NCBI GenBank assembly: GCA_022706765.1
Contig: JAKJBX010000001.1
Location: forward strand, 1-64,000
Source of the DNA: Bacillota bacterium
GTDB taxonomy: Bacteria; Bacillota; Clostridia; Monoglobales; Firm-18
DNA: 64,000 nucleotides
Direction of reading: 5' to 3'
Shown: one piece after another, positions 45,259 to 54,000 of the stretch
How positions within the stretch are numbered: position 1 is the stretch's first letter
How the letters are laid out: each line of letters opens with the position of its first letter
Translations under genes and position numbers: made by a program
The notes under the pieces: model-generated
Databases searched by the model: none
What the model saw: the letters and a program-made list of their open reading frames with translations, nothing else
What the model was told of the DNA's origin: nothing

Positions 45259-46785
45259 ATGAATCCGGGTAGAATTTCAGCGGCAATGAAGCTGTTGCTC
45301 GTCACCATTTTGTTGACATTGCAGCTGCTGATTATGTTTGCGGCAGTGCATTTTCTGCGCCAGTATTCGGCGTTTATCTACACCATGCTCGAAGCCGCTT
45401 GTATGGTCGTCATCATCCTGCTTTTAAACGAAAACGGCAACCAGGTCTACAAGTTTTCGTGGGCGATGATCGTGGCGATATTTTCTGTCTCCGGTCTGAT
45501 TATGTACTTCATGTGGGGCAGGAACAATAAAAGCAAAAAAATGCGCCGTGATATGGCGGGCGTGCTGGAACGCTCCGCCCGGTTTGCCGGCGCCGTCGGC
45601 AGCGCCGGCGCGTCGCTCGAAGCGCAATTCCCCGAACTCAGAAGGCTCAGCAGATACCTCAAAAACGAGGGCTTTGAGTCTTTTTCCAATACCGCCGCCA
45701 CGTATTATTCGTCGGGTGAGGAGAAATTCGAGGCGCTCTTTGCCGACCTTCGGCGTGCGGAGCGGTTCATCTTTTTGGAATATTTCATCGTCTATGAGGG
45801 GCAGATTTTCAAAAGGTTGTACGACATCTTAAAACAAAAGGCGTCGGAGGGCGTTGAGGTCCGCTTTATCTGTGACGATGCGGGCAGCATCACAAACACG
45901 GGCATATTCCAAAAGCGTTTCAAGCAGGACGGCATCTCATACATGACCTTTAACCCGATGAACAAATATGTGGACAAGCTGTATTTCAATTACAGAAACC
46001 ATCAAAAAATCGCCGTTATCGACGGGCATATCGGCTATTGCGGCGGCGTCAACATCGCCGACGAATACGCCAACCTCTATGAAAAGCACGGGCACTGGAA
46101 GGACAGCGCCATCCGCTTGGAGGGCGACGCCGTATGGGGGCTGACGCGGATTTTTCTTGAAATGTGGGAGTTTTCAGGCGGTCATGTGACGCAGGATTAC
46201 AGCCTTTACAAGCCGCAAAAGTCATGCGTATCGGGCGGTTTTTTTCAGCCGTTTGCCGACGGTCCGACCAACAATCCCCGAAACCCTGCCGAGGATATGT
46301 ACTGTCAAATCATTGCGGGCGCAAAGGAATATGTCTACATCACCACGCCTTACCTTGCGCTGGACGAGGTGCTGATGAAGACCATGGCGCTGGCGGCGCA
46401 AAGCGGCGTGGACATCAGATTGGTTACCCCGATGGTGTTCGACCACTGGTACACCGACCTGGTGACAAGCTCGTTTTACGAACCGCTGCTGAGAGCAGGG
46501 GTCAGGATTTTTGCGTATACGCCCGGCTTTATGCACGCCAAAACCATCATCAGCGACAGCAGCAACGCCATTGTCGGCAGCATCAACCTCGACTACCGCA
46601 GCTTTTACCTGCATTATGAATGTGGTGTGTGGCTGTGTGACACCGGCGTGATTAAGGACATCCTGTCCGATTATGAGGAGATTTTCAAGGTATGCCGTGA
46701 GCTGTCACTGAATGAATGGCGCAAGCGTCCGCTGATTAAAAAGGCGCTTGAAAAGCTGTTTCGCATTTTAGCGCCCGTGCTTTAA
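45259..46785 (+). CDS. cls: Cardiolipin synthase
   Basis: This 508-residue phospholipase D-superfamily enzyme joins two phosphatidylglycerol molecules. Two N-terminal membrane helices (about residues 10-35 and 38-60, plus a third hydrophobic stretch) precede the catalytic part. The first HKD motif is in RNHQKIAVIDGHIGYCGG (about residue 245) and the second in MHAKTIISDSSNAIVGSINLDYRS (about residue 425). Length is typical of bacterial ClsA-type proteins. It closes the run of genes from rsfS and ends just before a perfect 56-bp palindrome. Its link to the aromatic cluster is probably positional only. Confidence 0.95.
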   Translation: MNPGRISAAMKLLLVTILLTLQLLIMFAAVHFLRQYSAFIYTMLEAACMVVIILLLNENGNQVYKFSWAMIVAIFSVSGLIMYFMWGRNNKSKKMRRDMAGVLERSARFAGAVGSAGASLEAQFPELRRLSRYLKNEGFESFSNTAATYYSSGEEKFEALFADLRRAERFIFLEYFIVYEGQIFKRLYDILKQKASEGVEVRFICDDAGSITNTGIFQKRFKQDGISYMTFNPMNKYVDKLYFNYRNHQKIAVIDGHIGYCGGVNIADEYANLYEKHGHWKDSAIRLEGDAVWGLTRIFLEMWEFSGGHVTQDYSLYKPQKSCVSGGFFQPFADGPTNNPRNPAEDMYCQIIAGAKEYVYITTPYLALDEVLMKTMALAAQSGVDIRLVTPMVFDHWYTDLVTSSFYEPLLRAGVRIFAYTPGFMHAKTIISDSSNAIVGSINLDYRSFYLHYECGVWLCDTGVIKDILSDYEEIFKVCRELSLNEWRKRPLIKKALEKLFRILAPVL

Positions 46786-46787
46786 GC

Positions 46788-46843
46788 AAGGAATACACAT
46801 CAGAAAAGCAGCCCGCGGGCTGCTTTTCTGATGTGTATTCCTT
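46788..46843. terminator. Perfect 56-bp palindrome, bidirectional terminator
   Basis: The sequence starting AAGGAATACACATCAGAAAA is followed, around a CCCGCGGG centre, by its exact complement, with no mismatch over 28 bp per arm. It lies between the convergent cls and G5/3D protein genes, two bases after the cls stop and seven before the other. The stem is much longer than a normal terminator. Confidence 0.85.
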
Positions 46844-46850
46844 AAATCCG

Positions 46851-47888
46851 TTATTCCAAAATATAGACCTTTGCCGTACGGCGTCCGAAACGGAGCGCCT
46901 CCTCGGTGGTTTCCATATACAGGTCAATTTTGTTGCCCTTGATGGAGCCACCGGTATCTGCTGCAACCGCTGTGCCGTAGGTCCACGAGCCGTCCGCCGC
47001 CTCGATATAGAGCCGTGAGCCGAGCGGAATCACCTTCGGGTCGACCGCAACCACGCCGACCTTGGTCGAAACGCCTGTCGCCGTCCTGCCCTTGATGCTG
47101 TATGCGGAGGCGCCGCACTCCAAGACCGCCTTGTAACGCAGCTCACCGCCGCGGGATACCACCGTGCCCCTGTGGTACACCACCGCCACCTTTGCGGGTG
47201 CGGGACCGTATTCAACGATTTCCGCCTGCGGCTCTTTGGTGACGTTGGTCTCAATCAGCGTTCGGCTGACCTCTTTGTTGTTTTCATAATAGACCTTGTA
47301 AACCTTTTCGGCAATACCCTCGCTGCCCTTGACGGCAACCCTGGTCTGACCTTCTTTAAGACCGGTGTTTGCTTTTTTGGTCACTTTGTACGGAATGACT
47401 TCCTCGACGGTGACGGTTTCCTCCTTGGAGTGTACCAGCCTGATGGTCATGCTTTCGATAATGGGGGCGTCTAAGCTGACGTTTAAGATGGTGCCCTCTC
47501 CGACCGTAACGCCGGCGCTGTCTAAAAATTCCCTGACCGTCTTTTTGGCGGACTTTTTGAGGATTTCCTCCTCGCCGTTGATGAAGTAGACGAAAACCGC
47601 CCGGCTGACGATGATTCGGGCGCCGTCCGGCACTCTTTCGTCCGCCGCAAAATTGATTTCGTCGTCGGCTTGCAGGGTCACGCCCTTTTCGGCTAAAATC
47701 TCTGCCGCCGTATCCTTGTAGGTGACGAATACTTCACTGTATCCGTTGTCGTCAACAATGCTCACCTGTTTTGACATGGCATAAACCAAACCGCTGATGG
47801 ATAGTGCGCCAACCGCCAGCATACTGACTGCGAGGACGATTAGGCGCCAACTAGGGTGTGGCTTAGCTTCTTTGTCGAACAAATGCAT
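46851..47888 (-). CDS. DUF348/G5/3D-domain cell-wall protein (YabE-like)
   Basis: This 345-residue membrane-anchored protein has an N-terminal helix (about residues 15-38) and two DUF348 ubiquitin-like repeats (about 42-160, with YKDTAAEILAEKGVTLQADDEIN and SAKKTVREFLDSAGVTVGEGT). A G5 domain (about 162-235, EEVIPYKVTKKANTGLKEG) and a C-terminal 3D domain (about 258-345) follow. The three catalytic aspartates of the 3D domain lie in VAVDPKVIPLGSRLYIE, VAADTGGSIKG and KIDLYMET. The organisation is that of YabE-type proteins related to resuscitation-promoting factors, which act on peptidoglycan as lytic transglycosylase-like enzymes. AGGAGG precedes the ATG. Confidence 0.9.
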   Translation of the reverse strand: MHLFDKEAKPHPSWRLIVLAVSMLAVGALSISGLVYAMSKQVSIVDDNGYSEVFVTYKDTAAEILAEKGVTLQADDEINFAADERVPDGARIIVSRAVFVYFINGEEEILKKSAKKTVREFLDSAGVTVGEGTILNVSLDAPIIESMTIRLVHSKEETVTVEEVIPYKVTKKANTGLKEGQTRVAVKGSEGIAEKVYKVYYENNKEVSRTLIETNVTKEPQAEIVEYGPAPAKVAVVYHRGTVVSRGGELRYKAVLECGASAYSIKGRTATGVSTKVGVVAVDPKVIPLGSRLYIEAADGSWTYGTAVAADTGGSIKGNKIDLYMETTEEALRFGRRTAKVYILE

Positions 47889-48019
47889 GTTTTACCTCCT
47901 GATTGTTCGGAAAAGGAACAAAAACATCGGGGGGTGTTAATCTTTATAGTGCTTTTAAATTGCCCTAATCCTTTTTTTGAGGCGTATCGGAAAATGGTGC
48001 AATACCCCTCATATACCAT

Positions 48020-48059
48020 TATATCCAATTTGCGCTAAACTATGCACAAATTGGATATA
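48020..48059 (-). terminator. 13-bp inverted repeat downstream of rpsI
   Basis: TATATCCAATTTG (48020-48032) pairs exactly with CAAATTGGATATA (48047-48059), eight bases past the rpsI stop. It lacks a T-run on the minus strand, so it may be a 3' stabilising hairpin. The minus-strand reading also contains TATAAT near its end, which could serve as the -10 of a promoter for the G5/3D gene, but no good -35 was seen. Confidence 0.45.
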
Positions 48060-48067
48060 TTGACATG

Positions 48068-48460
48068 TTATCTCTTTGAGAACTGCGGCGCGCGCCTTGC
48101 GGCTTTGAGGCCGTATTTTTTACGCTCCTTCATGCGGGGGTCACGGGTCAGGAACCCGTTTTGTTTCAGAATGGGGCGGAAGTTTTCATCGACCTCCAAA
48201 AGCGCACGTGCGATGCCGAGACGGATCGCACCCGCCTGACCGGTCACGCCGCCGCCTGTGACGGTTGTCACAATGTCGAACTTGCCGGTGGTCTGAGTCG
48301 CTTCGAGCGGCTGACGGGTGATCAGTTTGAGTGTGTCAAGACCGAAAAAGTCGTCGATGTCACGCTTGTTTATGGTAATAGCACCGTTGCCGGGAATCAG
48401 GCGAACCCTTGCTATTGATTTCTTTCTTCTGCCTGTGCCGTAGTAAGAAACTGCTGCCAT
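48068..48460 (-). CDS. rpsI: 30S ribosomal protein S9
   Basis: This 130-residue protein starts [26 protein letters not shown] and ends in the basic tail [22 protein letters not shown], which reaches the ribosomal P site. All conserved S9 blocks ([31 protein letters not shown]) are present. The ATG at 48460 follows AAGGAGAGGTG; upstream in-frame GTG is not needed. It is co-transcribed with rplM, 19 nt upstream. Confidence 0.98.
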   Translation of the reverse strand: MAAVSYYGTGRRKKSIARVRLIPGNGAITINKRDIDDFFGLDTLKLITRQPLEATQTTGKFDIVTTVTGGGVTGQAGAIRLGIARALLEVDENFRPILKQNGFLTRDPRMKERKKYGLKAARRAPQFSKR

Positions 48461-48479
48461 TGTTATCACCTCTCCTTAT

Positions 48480-48917
48480 CTATTTAATTTCACGGTCCCA
48501 AACAACCGGACTTTGCGCCTGGTGATTGTGGACGTCATTTTTGTAGGTACGCAGCCTACGCAGCGACGCTCTGCCGAGCGTGTTGTGCGGAAGCATGCCC
48601 CAGACGGCAAGCTCCATCGCCTTGTCCGAGCGCGATGCCATCAGGTCACGGTATTTGACCGCTTTAATGCCGCCGACCCAGCCCGTGTGACGGTACCAGA
48701 CCTTTTGATCCAGCTTGTTGCCCGTCAAAACCGCCTTATCGGTGTTGAGGATGATAACAAATTCGCCGCAGTCCGCATGGGGTGTGAATGTCGGCTTGTG
48801 CTTGCCCCTTAAAATCGAAGCGGCAACGGCGGCAACCCTGCCCAGCGGTTTGCCGGCAGCGTCAATGATGTGCCACTGTCTGTCAAGCTCTTTTGCTTTT
48901 GCCATAAAAGTGCTCAT
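48480..48917 (-). CDS. rplM: 50S ribosomal protein L13
   Basis: This 145-residue protein has WHIIDAAGKPLGRVAAVAASILRGKHKPTFTPHADCGEFVIILN, VWYRHTGWVGGIKAV and the C-terminal GMLPHNTLGRASLRRLRTYKND, the standard L13 blocks. L13 is one of the earliest proteins to join the 50S subunit. AGGAGG lies seven bases before the ATG at 48917. rplM-rpsI is the conserved pair. A structured leader and a strong promoter lie upstream. Confidence 0.98.
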   Translation of the reverse strand: MSTFMAKAKELDRQWHIIDAAGKPLGRVAAVAASILRGKHKPTFTPHADCGEFVIILNTDKAVLTGNKLDQKVWYRHTGWVGGIKAVKYRDLMASRSDKAMELAVWGMLPHNTLGRASLRRLRTYKNDVHNHQAQSPVVWDREIK

Positions 48918-48932
48918 TTTCTAACCTCCTGA

Positions 48933-48991
48933 AAAAATGTAACCAAATATGATGATAAGAAAGACGCATAATTGGATTTTTTATCGTTACA
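48933..48991 (-). promoter_or_regulatory. Structured rplM leader, possible L13 autoregulatory element
   Basis: Read on the minus strand, TGTAAC (48991-48986) pairs with GTTACA (48944-48939) and an inner GATAA pairs with TTATC, closing a long loop. A run of T follows the 3' arm directly. An RNA stem-loop followed by U residues in front of an r-protein gene looks like an attenuator. Firmicutes are known to carry L13 leader RNAs, but I cannot confirm homology by eye. Confidence 0.45.
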
Positions 48992-48999
48992 CTCCAAAC

Positions 49000-49028
49000 A
49001 TTTTAATATAATATCTGCGCGTTGTCAA
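49000..49028 (-). promoter_or_regulatory. rplM-rpsI promoter
   Basis: On the minus strand a consensus TTGACA (49028-49023), a 17-bp spacer and TAAAAT (49005-49000) read toward rplM, giving a leader of about 75 nt. Confidence 0.85.
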
Positions 49029-49131
49029 GCACTTTTTTTCAAATTTTCAATCTGCATTTTATAATCTCAGTTTTTTGCGTTTATTTGCGCCTATACTCCA
49101 TTGTTTAGCGGTATCAATTCAATAATTCATA

Positions 49132-49140
49132 TGATATAAT
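49132..49140 (+). promoter_or_regulatory. Extended -10 promoter for the HAD hydrolase gene
   Basis: TGATATAAT (49132-49140) fits the extended -10 pattern TGNTATAAT, about 28 bp before the gene. The -35 region (TATCAA) is poor, as expected for this promoter type. Confidence 0.55.
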
Positions 49141-49167
49141 AATCAAAACCAAACCACAGGGGGACCT

Positions 49168-49965
49168 ATGAAGAAATACGAAGGGTATATGTTATGCTCT
49201 GACATGGACGGAACGCTGCTGGGCGCCGACCATTTGATCTCGGAGGAAAACCGGCGGGCGATCGCATATTTTATGAGCGAGGGCGGCGTATTCACCGTTG
49301 CGACAGGCAGAACGCCGGTGAGCATCCACCGGATATTTTCGGAGGTGACGCCCAACGCCCCGATCGTGACGCACAACGGCGCAGCCATCTACAACCTGTC
49401 GGACGGCGCCTACGTCAAGACCATGCCGCTTGGCAGCGACGCCATTGAGGTTGTGGAATACGTTGAAGAAAATTTCGGTTATGCCGGTTTTGAAATATAC
49501 GACCACAGCGACGTCTATTTCTACAAGGTGAACGACAGCATCGACTGGCACGTCGGGGTGGAATATTTGAGGATGGTCGAAAAGGATTACCGCGCTATTG
49601 CCCGCCCCTGGACCAAGGTGATGTTTGTGCAGACCAAAGAGGAGACGGTGCGTCTGCGTGAAGCGCTCAGGAAAACGCCGTACTGGGACAAGTATTCCTT
49701 CATCAAAAGCAGCAGCATTTTCTTGGAACTGCTCGACCGTTCGGCGACCAAGGGCAACGCCATGCTGGACTTAAAGAAGATGCTCGGCATACATACCGCC
49801 GTCTGCGTGGGCGACAACGAAAACGACATCTCGCTGCTGAAAGCGGCGGACATCTCGTATGCGGTGGATAACGCCATCGACGAGTTGAAAAGCGTCGCCG
49901 ATCGTATCACCGTCGGCAACAGCGACCATGCCATCGCCAAGGTCATCGAAGAAATATCTGTGTAA
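49168..49965 (+). CDS. Cof-type HAD-IIB phosphatase
   Basis: This 265-residue protein of the haloacid dehalogenase superfamily has motif I SDMDGTLLG (about residues 11-19) with the nucleophilic Asp, motif II in VATGRTP, and the C-terminal GNAMLDLKKML and VGDNENDISLLKAAD with the metal-binding acids. The large IIB cap lies between. These enzymes dephosphorylate sugar phosphates, flavins or other metabolites; the substrate cannot be predicted. It has its own promoter and is followed by a repeat element and galU. Confidence 0.9.
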   Translation: MKKYEGYMLCSDMDGTLLGADHLISEENRRAIAYFMSEGGVFTVATGRTPVSIHRIFSEVTPNAPIVTHNGAAIYNLSDGAYVKTMPLGSDAIEVVEYVEENFGYAGFEIYDHSDVYFYKVNDSIDWHVGVEYLRMVEKDYRAIARPWTKVMFVQTKEETVRLREALRKTPYWDKYSFIKSSSIFLELLDRSATKGNAMLDLKKMLGIHTAVCVGDNENDISLLKAADISYAVDNAIDELKSVADRITVGNSDHAIAKVIEEISV

Positions 49966-49992
49966 ATAATCTGCACATGCGATAATTTTTGC

Positions 49993-50021
49993 TTTACTTT
50001 TGGGGCATTTTTTGGTAGAAT
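49993..50021 (+). promoter_or_regulatory. Possible galU promoter
   Basis: TTTACT (49993-49998), a 17-bp spacer and TAGAAT (50016-50021) lie about 150 bp before galU, so the repeat element at 50034-50135 would be in the 5' leader. Confidence 0.5.
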
Positions 50022-50033
50022 ACTAATTGGAAA

Positions 50034-50135
50034 CAAAACGCTTTCGGCGTTTTAGGTGCGCAGCTGGAATCCTTTGCCAAGGAATGAATTAAATGCTTTT
50101 CTTCCATAGGAAATTTGAGAAATTCCCTATGGAGG
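50034..50135 (-). repeat. Dispersed hairpin-flanked repeat, copy upstream of galU
   Basis: Read on the minus strand, a hairpin CCATAGGGAATTT-CTC-AAATTTCCTATGG is followed by AAGCATTTAATTCATTCCTT, GGCAAAGG, GCGCACCTAAAA and a second hairpin AAAACGCCGAAAGCGTTTT. The central part matches the copies before rimP and nusA closely, while the first hairpin is entirely different. It lies in the galU leader in the opposite orientation to transcription. Confidence 0.75.
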
Positions 50136-50166
50136 GAAACGCTAATCATGTCGGAAAGGTCGATGT

Positions 50167-51042
50167 ATGATTATGAAGATCACAAAAGCGATTATCCCTG
50201 CGGCAGGCTTGGGGACGAGATTTCTGCCCGCCACCAAGGCACAGCCGAAAGAAATGCTGCCGATAGTTGACAAGCCCACGATCCAGTACATCATTGAGGA
50301 GGCAGTTGCGTCGGGCATCGAGGATATTATGATCGTCACGGGCAGGAGCAAGCGCGCCATTGAGGACCATTTTGACAAATCCTATGAGCTGGAAAATGAG
50401 CTTGAAAAATCAGGAAAGCTTGAGCTTTTAGAGGACGTCAGACAGATTTCCAATATGGTAAACATCCATTATATCAGGCAAAAGGAGCCGAAAGGGCTTG
50501 GACACGCCATCCTGTGCGCCAAGACCTTTGTGGGCAGCGAGCCGTTTGCGGTACTGCTCGGCGATGACATTGTCGACGCCTATCCGCCCTGCCTTGAACA
50601 GATGATGGATGTGTTTAACGTCTATAATACATCCGTGCTGGGCGTTCAGCATGTGGAGAAAAGCGAGGTTTGCAAGTACGGCATCGTGAAAGCGGAGCCG
50701 GAGGGCGACAAGCTGTTCCGTGTGCTGGATATGGTGGAAAAGCCGCCGGTCGGCAAGGCGCCGAGCGACATTGCCGTTTTGGGCAGATACATCATCACAC
50801 CGACCATCTTTGAGATCTTGGAGCGGACAGCACCCGGCGCAGGCGGCGAGATACAGCTGACCGATGCGCTCAAAGTGCTGTGCAAGACCGAGCCGATGTA
50901 TGCCTATGACTTTGACGGCAGACGCTATGACGTCGGCAACCGCATGGGCTTTTTGGAGGCGACGGTGGAGTTTGCGTTAAAGCGTGACGATTTGCATGAC
51001 GGGTTTTTAGCATACTTGGAAAAGATATTAAAAAGGAATTAA
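50167..51042 (+). CDS. galU: UTP-glucose-1-phosphate uridylyltransferase
   Basis: GalU makes UDP-glucose for glycolipids, teichoic-acid or polysaccharide synthesis. The 291-residue protein begins [47 protein letters not shown] with the nucleotidyltransferase signature, and continues with [26 protein letters not shown] and a C-terminal [12 protein letters not shown]-like block ([17 protein letters not shown]). The start is ATG 50167 or 50173, after a GGAAAGG. pyrH follows after 22 nt and may be partly co-transcribed. Confidence 0.95.
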   Translation: MIMKITKAIIPAAGLGTRFLPATKAQPKEMLPIVDKPTIQYIIEEAVASGIEDIMIVTGRSKRAIEDHFDKSYELENELEKSGKLELLEDVRQISNMVNIHYIRQKEPKGLGHAILCAKTFVGSEPFAVLLGDDIVDAYPPCLEQMMDVFNVYNTSVLGVQHVEKSEVCKYGIVKAEPEGDKLFRVLDMVEKPPVGKAPSDIAVLGRYIITPTIFEILERTAPGAGGEIQLTDALKVLCKTEPMYAYDFDGRRYDVGNRMGFLEATVEFALKRDDLHDGFLAYLEKILKRN

Positions 51043-51064
51043 CAAAGGAGAGGGCTATCTGATT

Positions 51065-51766
51065 ATGCCAAAGTATAAACGCGTGATCATCAAAATCAGC
51101 GGCGAGGCGCTGGCAGGAAGCAAGGGCTTCGGGCTTGACGGGGAGACCATTAACGCCATTTCGGATGAGATCAAAAAATGCACCGACATCGGGGTGCAGG
51201 TCGGCATTGTCTGCGGCGGTGGCAACTTTTGGCGGGGCAGAGCCGGCAAGAACATGGACAGGACAAGGGCAGACCACATGGGGATGCTTGCCACGGTTAT
51301 CAATGCGCTTGCCTTGCAGGACGCCTTGGAACAGCGGGGCGTGCCGACAAGGGTACAGACAGCGATTGAAATGCGTGCGATTGCCGAGCCGTATATCAGG
51401 GGCAAGGCAGTTAGGCACCTCGAAAAGGCAAGGGTCGTTATCTTCGCCTGCGGTACGGGCAACCCCTATTTTACCACCGATACAGCCGCTGCGTTGCGTG
51501 CGGCGGAGATGGATGCGGACGTCATCCTGCTTGCCAAAAAGGTAGACGGCGTCTATGACAGCGACCCGAACCAAAATTCGTCCGCCGTCAAGTTCGACTC
51601 CATCAAATACCTTGATGTGCTCAATAAAGGGCTGGGCGTTATGGACGCCACCGCAACCTCCCTTTGCATGGACAACGACATCCCGATCCTGGTGTTCGGG
51701 CTTGACCGACCCGAGAACATCACCAAGGCTATACGTGGCGAAACCATTGGCACGATCGTGCGTTAA
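51065..51766 (+). CDS. pyrH: UMP kinase
   Basis: PyrH phosphorylates UMP to UDP. The 233-residue amino-acid-kinase-fold protein has [22 protein letters not shown], the glycine-rich [60 protein letters not shown] and [13 protein letters not shown]. Length is typical of bacterial UMP kinases. It heads the conserved run pyrH-frr-uppS-cdsA-dxr. tsf, which often precedes it, is not adjacent here; galU takes that place. Confidence 0.97.
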   Translation: MPKYKRVIIKISGEALAGSKGFGLDGETINAISDEIKKCTDIGVQVGIVCGGGNFWRGRAGKNMDRTRADHMGMLATVINALALQDALEQRGVPTRVQTAIEMRAIAEPYIRGKAVRHLEKARVVIFACGTGNPYFTTDTAAALRAAEMDADVILLAKKVDGVYDSDPNQNSSAVKFDSIKYLDVLNKGLGVMDATATSLCMDNDIPILVFGLDRPENITKAIRGETIGTIVR

Positions 51767-51780
51767 GGTGAAAAATGGCG

Positions 51781-51865
51781 TTGAATGTTATTTTGGCACA
51801 TCTCATATTTTCGGTCTCCCTTGCGTATAACCATATACGCGACAGTCGCCCAAAATTCCATTCAA
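51781..51865 (+). repeat. Imperfect 18-bp inverted repeat in the pyrH-frr gap
   Basis: TTGAATGTTATTTTGGC (51781-51797) is nearly the reverse complement of 51848-51865 (GCCCAAAATTCCATTCAA). A perfect 7-bp hairpin GCGTATA-ACCA-TATACGC (51823-51840) lies near the centre. The 140-bp gap is unusual in this tight operon. It resembles in layout, but not in sequence, the 158-bp element further on. It may be a decayed small mobile element or an RNA processing site. Confidence 0.5.
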
Positions 51866-51906
51866 TCGATTGGTGTGATTACTACAACGAAAGGAATGAA
51901 TAAACC

Positions 51907-52461
51907 ATGAATGAAGCGTTAAAAGAATTTGACGTCAAAATGGAAAAATCAATCGCCTTCTTTGCGGAGGACATTGCGACGATAAGGGCGGGCAGGGCAA
52001 ACCCTGCGATTTTGGACAAGGTGAGCGTGGCATATTACGGCACCCCGACTCCCATAACACAGGTGGGCAACATCTCGATGCCCGAGCCGCACATGCTGGT
52101 CATCCAGCCATGGGACGCAGGCATTTTGTCCGAGATCGAAAAGGCGATCCACAAGTCGGACATCGGCGTGAACCCGCAAAATGACGGCAAGGTGATCCGG
52201 CTCAGTTTTCCGACTCCGACCGAGGAGCGCAGGAAAGAGTTGGTGAAAACGCTGCACAAAAAGTCTGAGGATGCCAAGGTGCATATCCGCTCGATCAGGC
52301 GTGATGCGATCGACCATATGAAGGCGCTCAAAAAGAAAAGCGAAATCACCGAGGACGATTTAAAGGATTTGGAAAACGAGATCCAAAAGCTGACCGACGC
52401 CAAGATTAAGGACATCGACGGCATCACGGCAAAAAAAGAAAAAGAAATCCTCGAGGTTTAA
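51907..52461 (+). CDS. frr: Ribosome recycling factor
   Basis: This 184-residue protein splits post-termination ribosomes with EF-G. It is a three-helix bundle with RAGRANPAILDKVSVAYYGTPTPITQVGNISMPEPHMLVIQPWD and RLSFPTPTEERRKELVKTLHKKSEDAKVHIRSIRRDAIDHMK, the conserved RRF core. AAAGGAATG lies before the ATG. uppS follows four bases after the stop. Confidence 0.98.
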   Translation: MNEALKEFDVKMEKSIAFFAEDIATIRAGRANPAILDKVSVAYYGTPTPITQVGNISMPEPHMLVIQPWDAGILSEIEKAIHKSDIGVNPQNDGKVIRLSFPTPTEERRKELVKTLHKKSEDAKVHIRSIRRDAIDHMKALKKKSEITEDDLKDLENEIQKLTDAKIKDIDGITAKKEKEILEV

Positions 52462-52464
52462 AGC

Positions 52465-53190
52465 ATGGGCTTTTTTAAACGCAAAGAAGAACACATCGAC
52501 CCCGATAATCTTCCGAAGCATATCGGCATCATTATGGACGGTAACGGCAGGTGGGCATCGAGACGAGGGCTGCCCCGAAACGTCGGACACCGCTCGGGTG
52601 CACAGACGCTGAAAAAGATTACGACGCTGTGCAGTGAAATGGGCGTCAGGGCGCTCACTGTCTATGCCTTTTCGACCGAGAACTGGAAACGCCCCAAGGC
52701 GGAGGTCGACCACCTGATGCTGCTTTTGAAGGAGTACCTGTCAAAGGCGGAGGAGGAGCTTGCCGGCAAGGACAACCGCATACGGGTCATCGGTGACATC
52801 ACCCCTTTCAGCGAGGAATTAAAGCAGCTGATCGCGCATATCCATAAGCTGACGGAGCATCAGACGGGGCTGACCCTGAACATTGCCTTAAACTACGGCG
52901 GGCGAAACGAAATTGTCGCCGCGGTACGGCACATCGTGCAAAGCGGTGTAAAGGCTGACGAGGTGGATGAGGCGCTGGTGGAACAATACCTGTACACCGC
53001 CGAAAACCCACCCGTCGACCTCATCATCAGACCCAGCGGCGAGATGCGTCTTTCCAACTTTCTGCTGTGGCAGAGCGCCTATGCGGAGCTTTGGTTTTCC
53101 AACGTGCTGTGGCCGGATTTTAACGAAAAGCATTTAAGGCAGGCAATTTTAGAATATCAAAAAAGGCACAGGCGATACGGGGGGATATAG
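52465..53190 (+). CDS. uppS: Undecaprenyl diphosphate synthase
   Basis: UppS makes the C55 lipid carrier for peptidoglycan and wall polymers. The 241-residue cis-prenyltransferase has HIGIIMDGNGRWASRRGLPRNVGHRSGAQTLKK with the catalytic Asp, TVYAFSTENWKRPKAEVDHLM, LNIALNYGGRNEIVAA and the C-terminal RPSGEMRLSNFLLWQSAYAELWF. The last motif has RPSGEM where most enzymes have RTSGEQ or RTGGE, a minor variation. cdsA follows four bases later. Confidence 0.96.
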   Translation: MGFFKRKEEHIDPDNLPKHIGIIMDGNGRWASRRGLPRNVGHRSGAQTLKKITTLCSEMGVRALTVYAFSTENWKRPKAEVDHLMLLLKEYLSKAEEELAGKDNRIRVIGDITPFSEELKQLIAHIHKLTEHQTGLTLNIALNYGGRNEIVAAVRHIVQSGVKADEVDEALVEQYLYTAENPPVDLIIRPSGEMRLSNFLLWQSAYAELWFSNVLWPDFNEKHLRQAILEYQKRHRRYGGI

Positions 53191-53193
53191 CGG

Positions 53194-54000
53194 ATGAAGC
53201 AGCGCATCATTTCGGGCGTCATTGGGGCAGCATTGCTGGTCGCTGTTTTGCTGTCGGATACGATCATTTTAAATATTGGCATGGCGAGCGTCGCTTTTAT
53301 TGCGCTACTCGAAATGTATGGTGCGGTCGGGCTGACCAAGTATCTACCGCTGCAAATCTTAGGACTGGCGGCGTCCTTTGCTTTCACTTTTGCCTATGCG
53401 TTTGCCAACAAGCTGCTGATGCCGCTGATGTTTGTCTATGTTGTGGCGCTGTTTGCGTTGTATATGAAAAAGGACGGCAATTTAAAGCTGCATGACATTT
53501 CCAAAATGTTCTTCCTGACGATTTTTATATGCTTTTTTCTGGTCCATTTGGTCTTTATCCGAAAGCTGCCCCACGGGCAGTATCTGATTTGGACAGTGTT
53601 CATCGGCGCATTCCTTACCGACACCTTTGCCTATATCGTCGGACGGATTTTCGGCAGGCATAAGCTGTGTCCCCGGCTCAGTCCCAAAAAGACCGTGGAG
53701 GGCAGTGTCGGAGGGCTTTTCGGTGCGTGCGCCGGCATGTTGGCTTACGGGCTGATCATGCAGTACGGGTTCGGGCTGGGTGCCAATTACCCCAACCTTG
53801 TTTTGCTGGGGCTTGCAAGCTCTGCCGCCGCACAGTTCGGCGACCTTGCCGCATCGGCGATCAAGCGGCAGTACGGCGTCAAGGACTACGGCAACATCAT
53901 CCCGGGGCACGGCGGTATCATGGACCGCTTTGACAGCGTCATCTTCGCCGCGCCGGTCGTCTATATCGTGGCGACCAATCTGATACTAATCGTTGATTAA
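53194..54000 (+). CDS. cdsA: Phosphatidate cytidylyltransferase, with its 3' end formed by a mobile-like element
   Basis: CdsA converts phosphatidic acid to CDP-diacylglycerol. The 268-residue, multi-spanning protein has the family signature SAIKRQYGVKDYGNIIPGHGGIMDRFDS near residues 225-252 and TDTFAYIVGRIFGRHKLCPRLSPKKTVEGSVGG. The catalytic region is intact. The last residues ILIVD and the TAA stop come from the left terminal repeat of the 158-bp element at 53983. The other copy of that element has GATGAA where this one has GATTAA, so the stop depends on one base. AGCGG precedes the ATG, four bases after uppS. Confidence 0.95.
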   Translation: MKQRIISGVIGAALLVAVLLSDTIILNIGMASVAFIALLEMYGAVGLTKYLPLQILGLAASFAFTFAYAFANKLLMPLMFVYVVALFALYMKKDGNLKLHDISKMFFLTIFICFFLVHLVFIRKLPHGQYLIWTVFIGAFLTDTFAYIVGRIFGRHKLCPRLSPKKTVEGSVGGLFGACAGMLAYGLIMQYGFGLGANYPNLVLLGLASSAAAQFGDLAASAIKRQYGVKDYGNIIPGHGGIMDRFDSVIFAAPVVYIVATNLILIVD

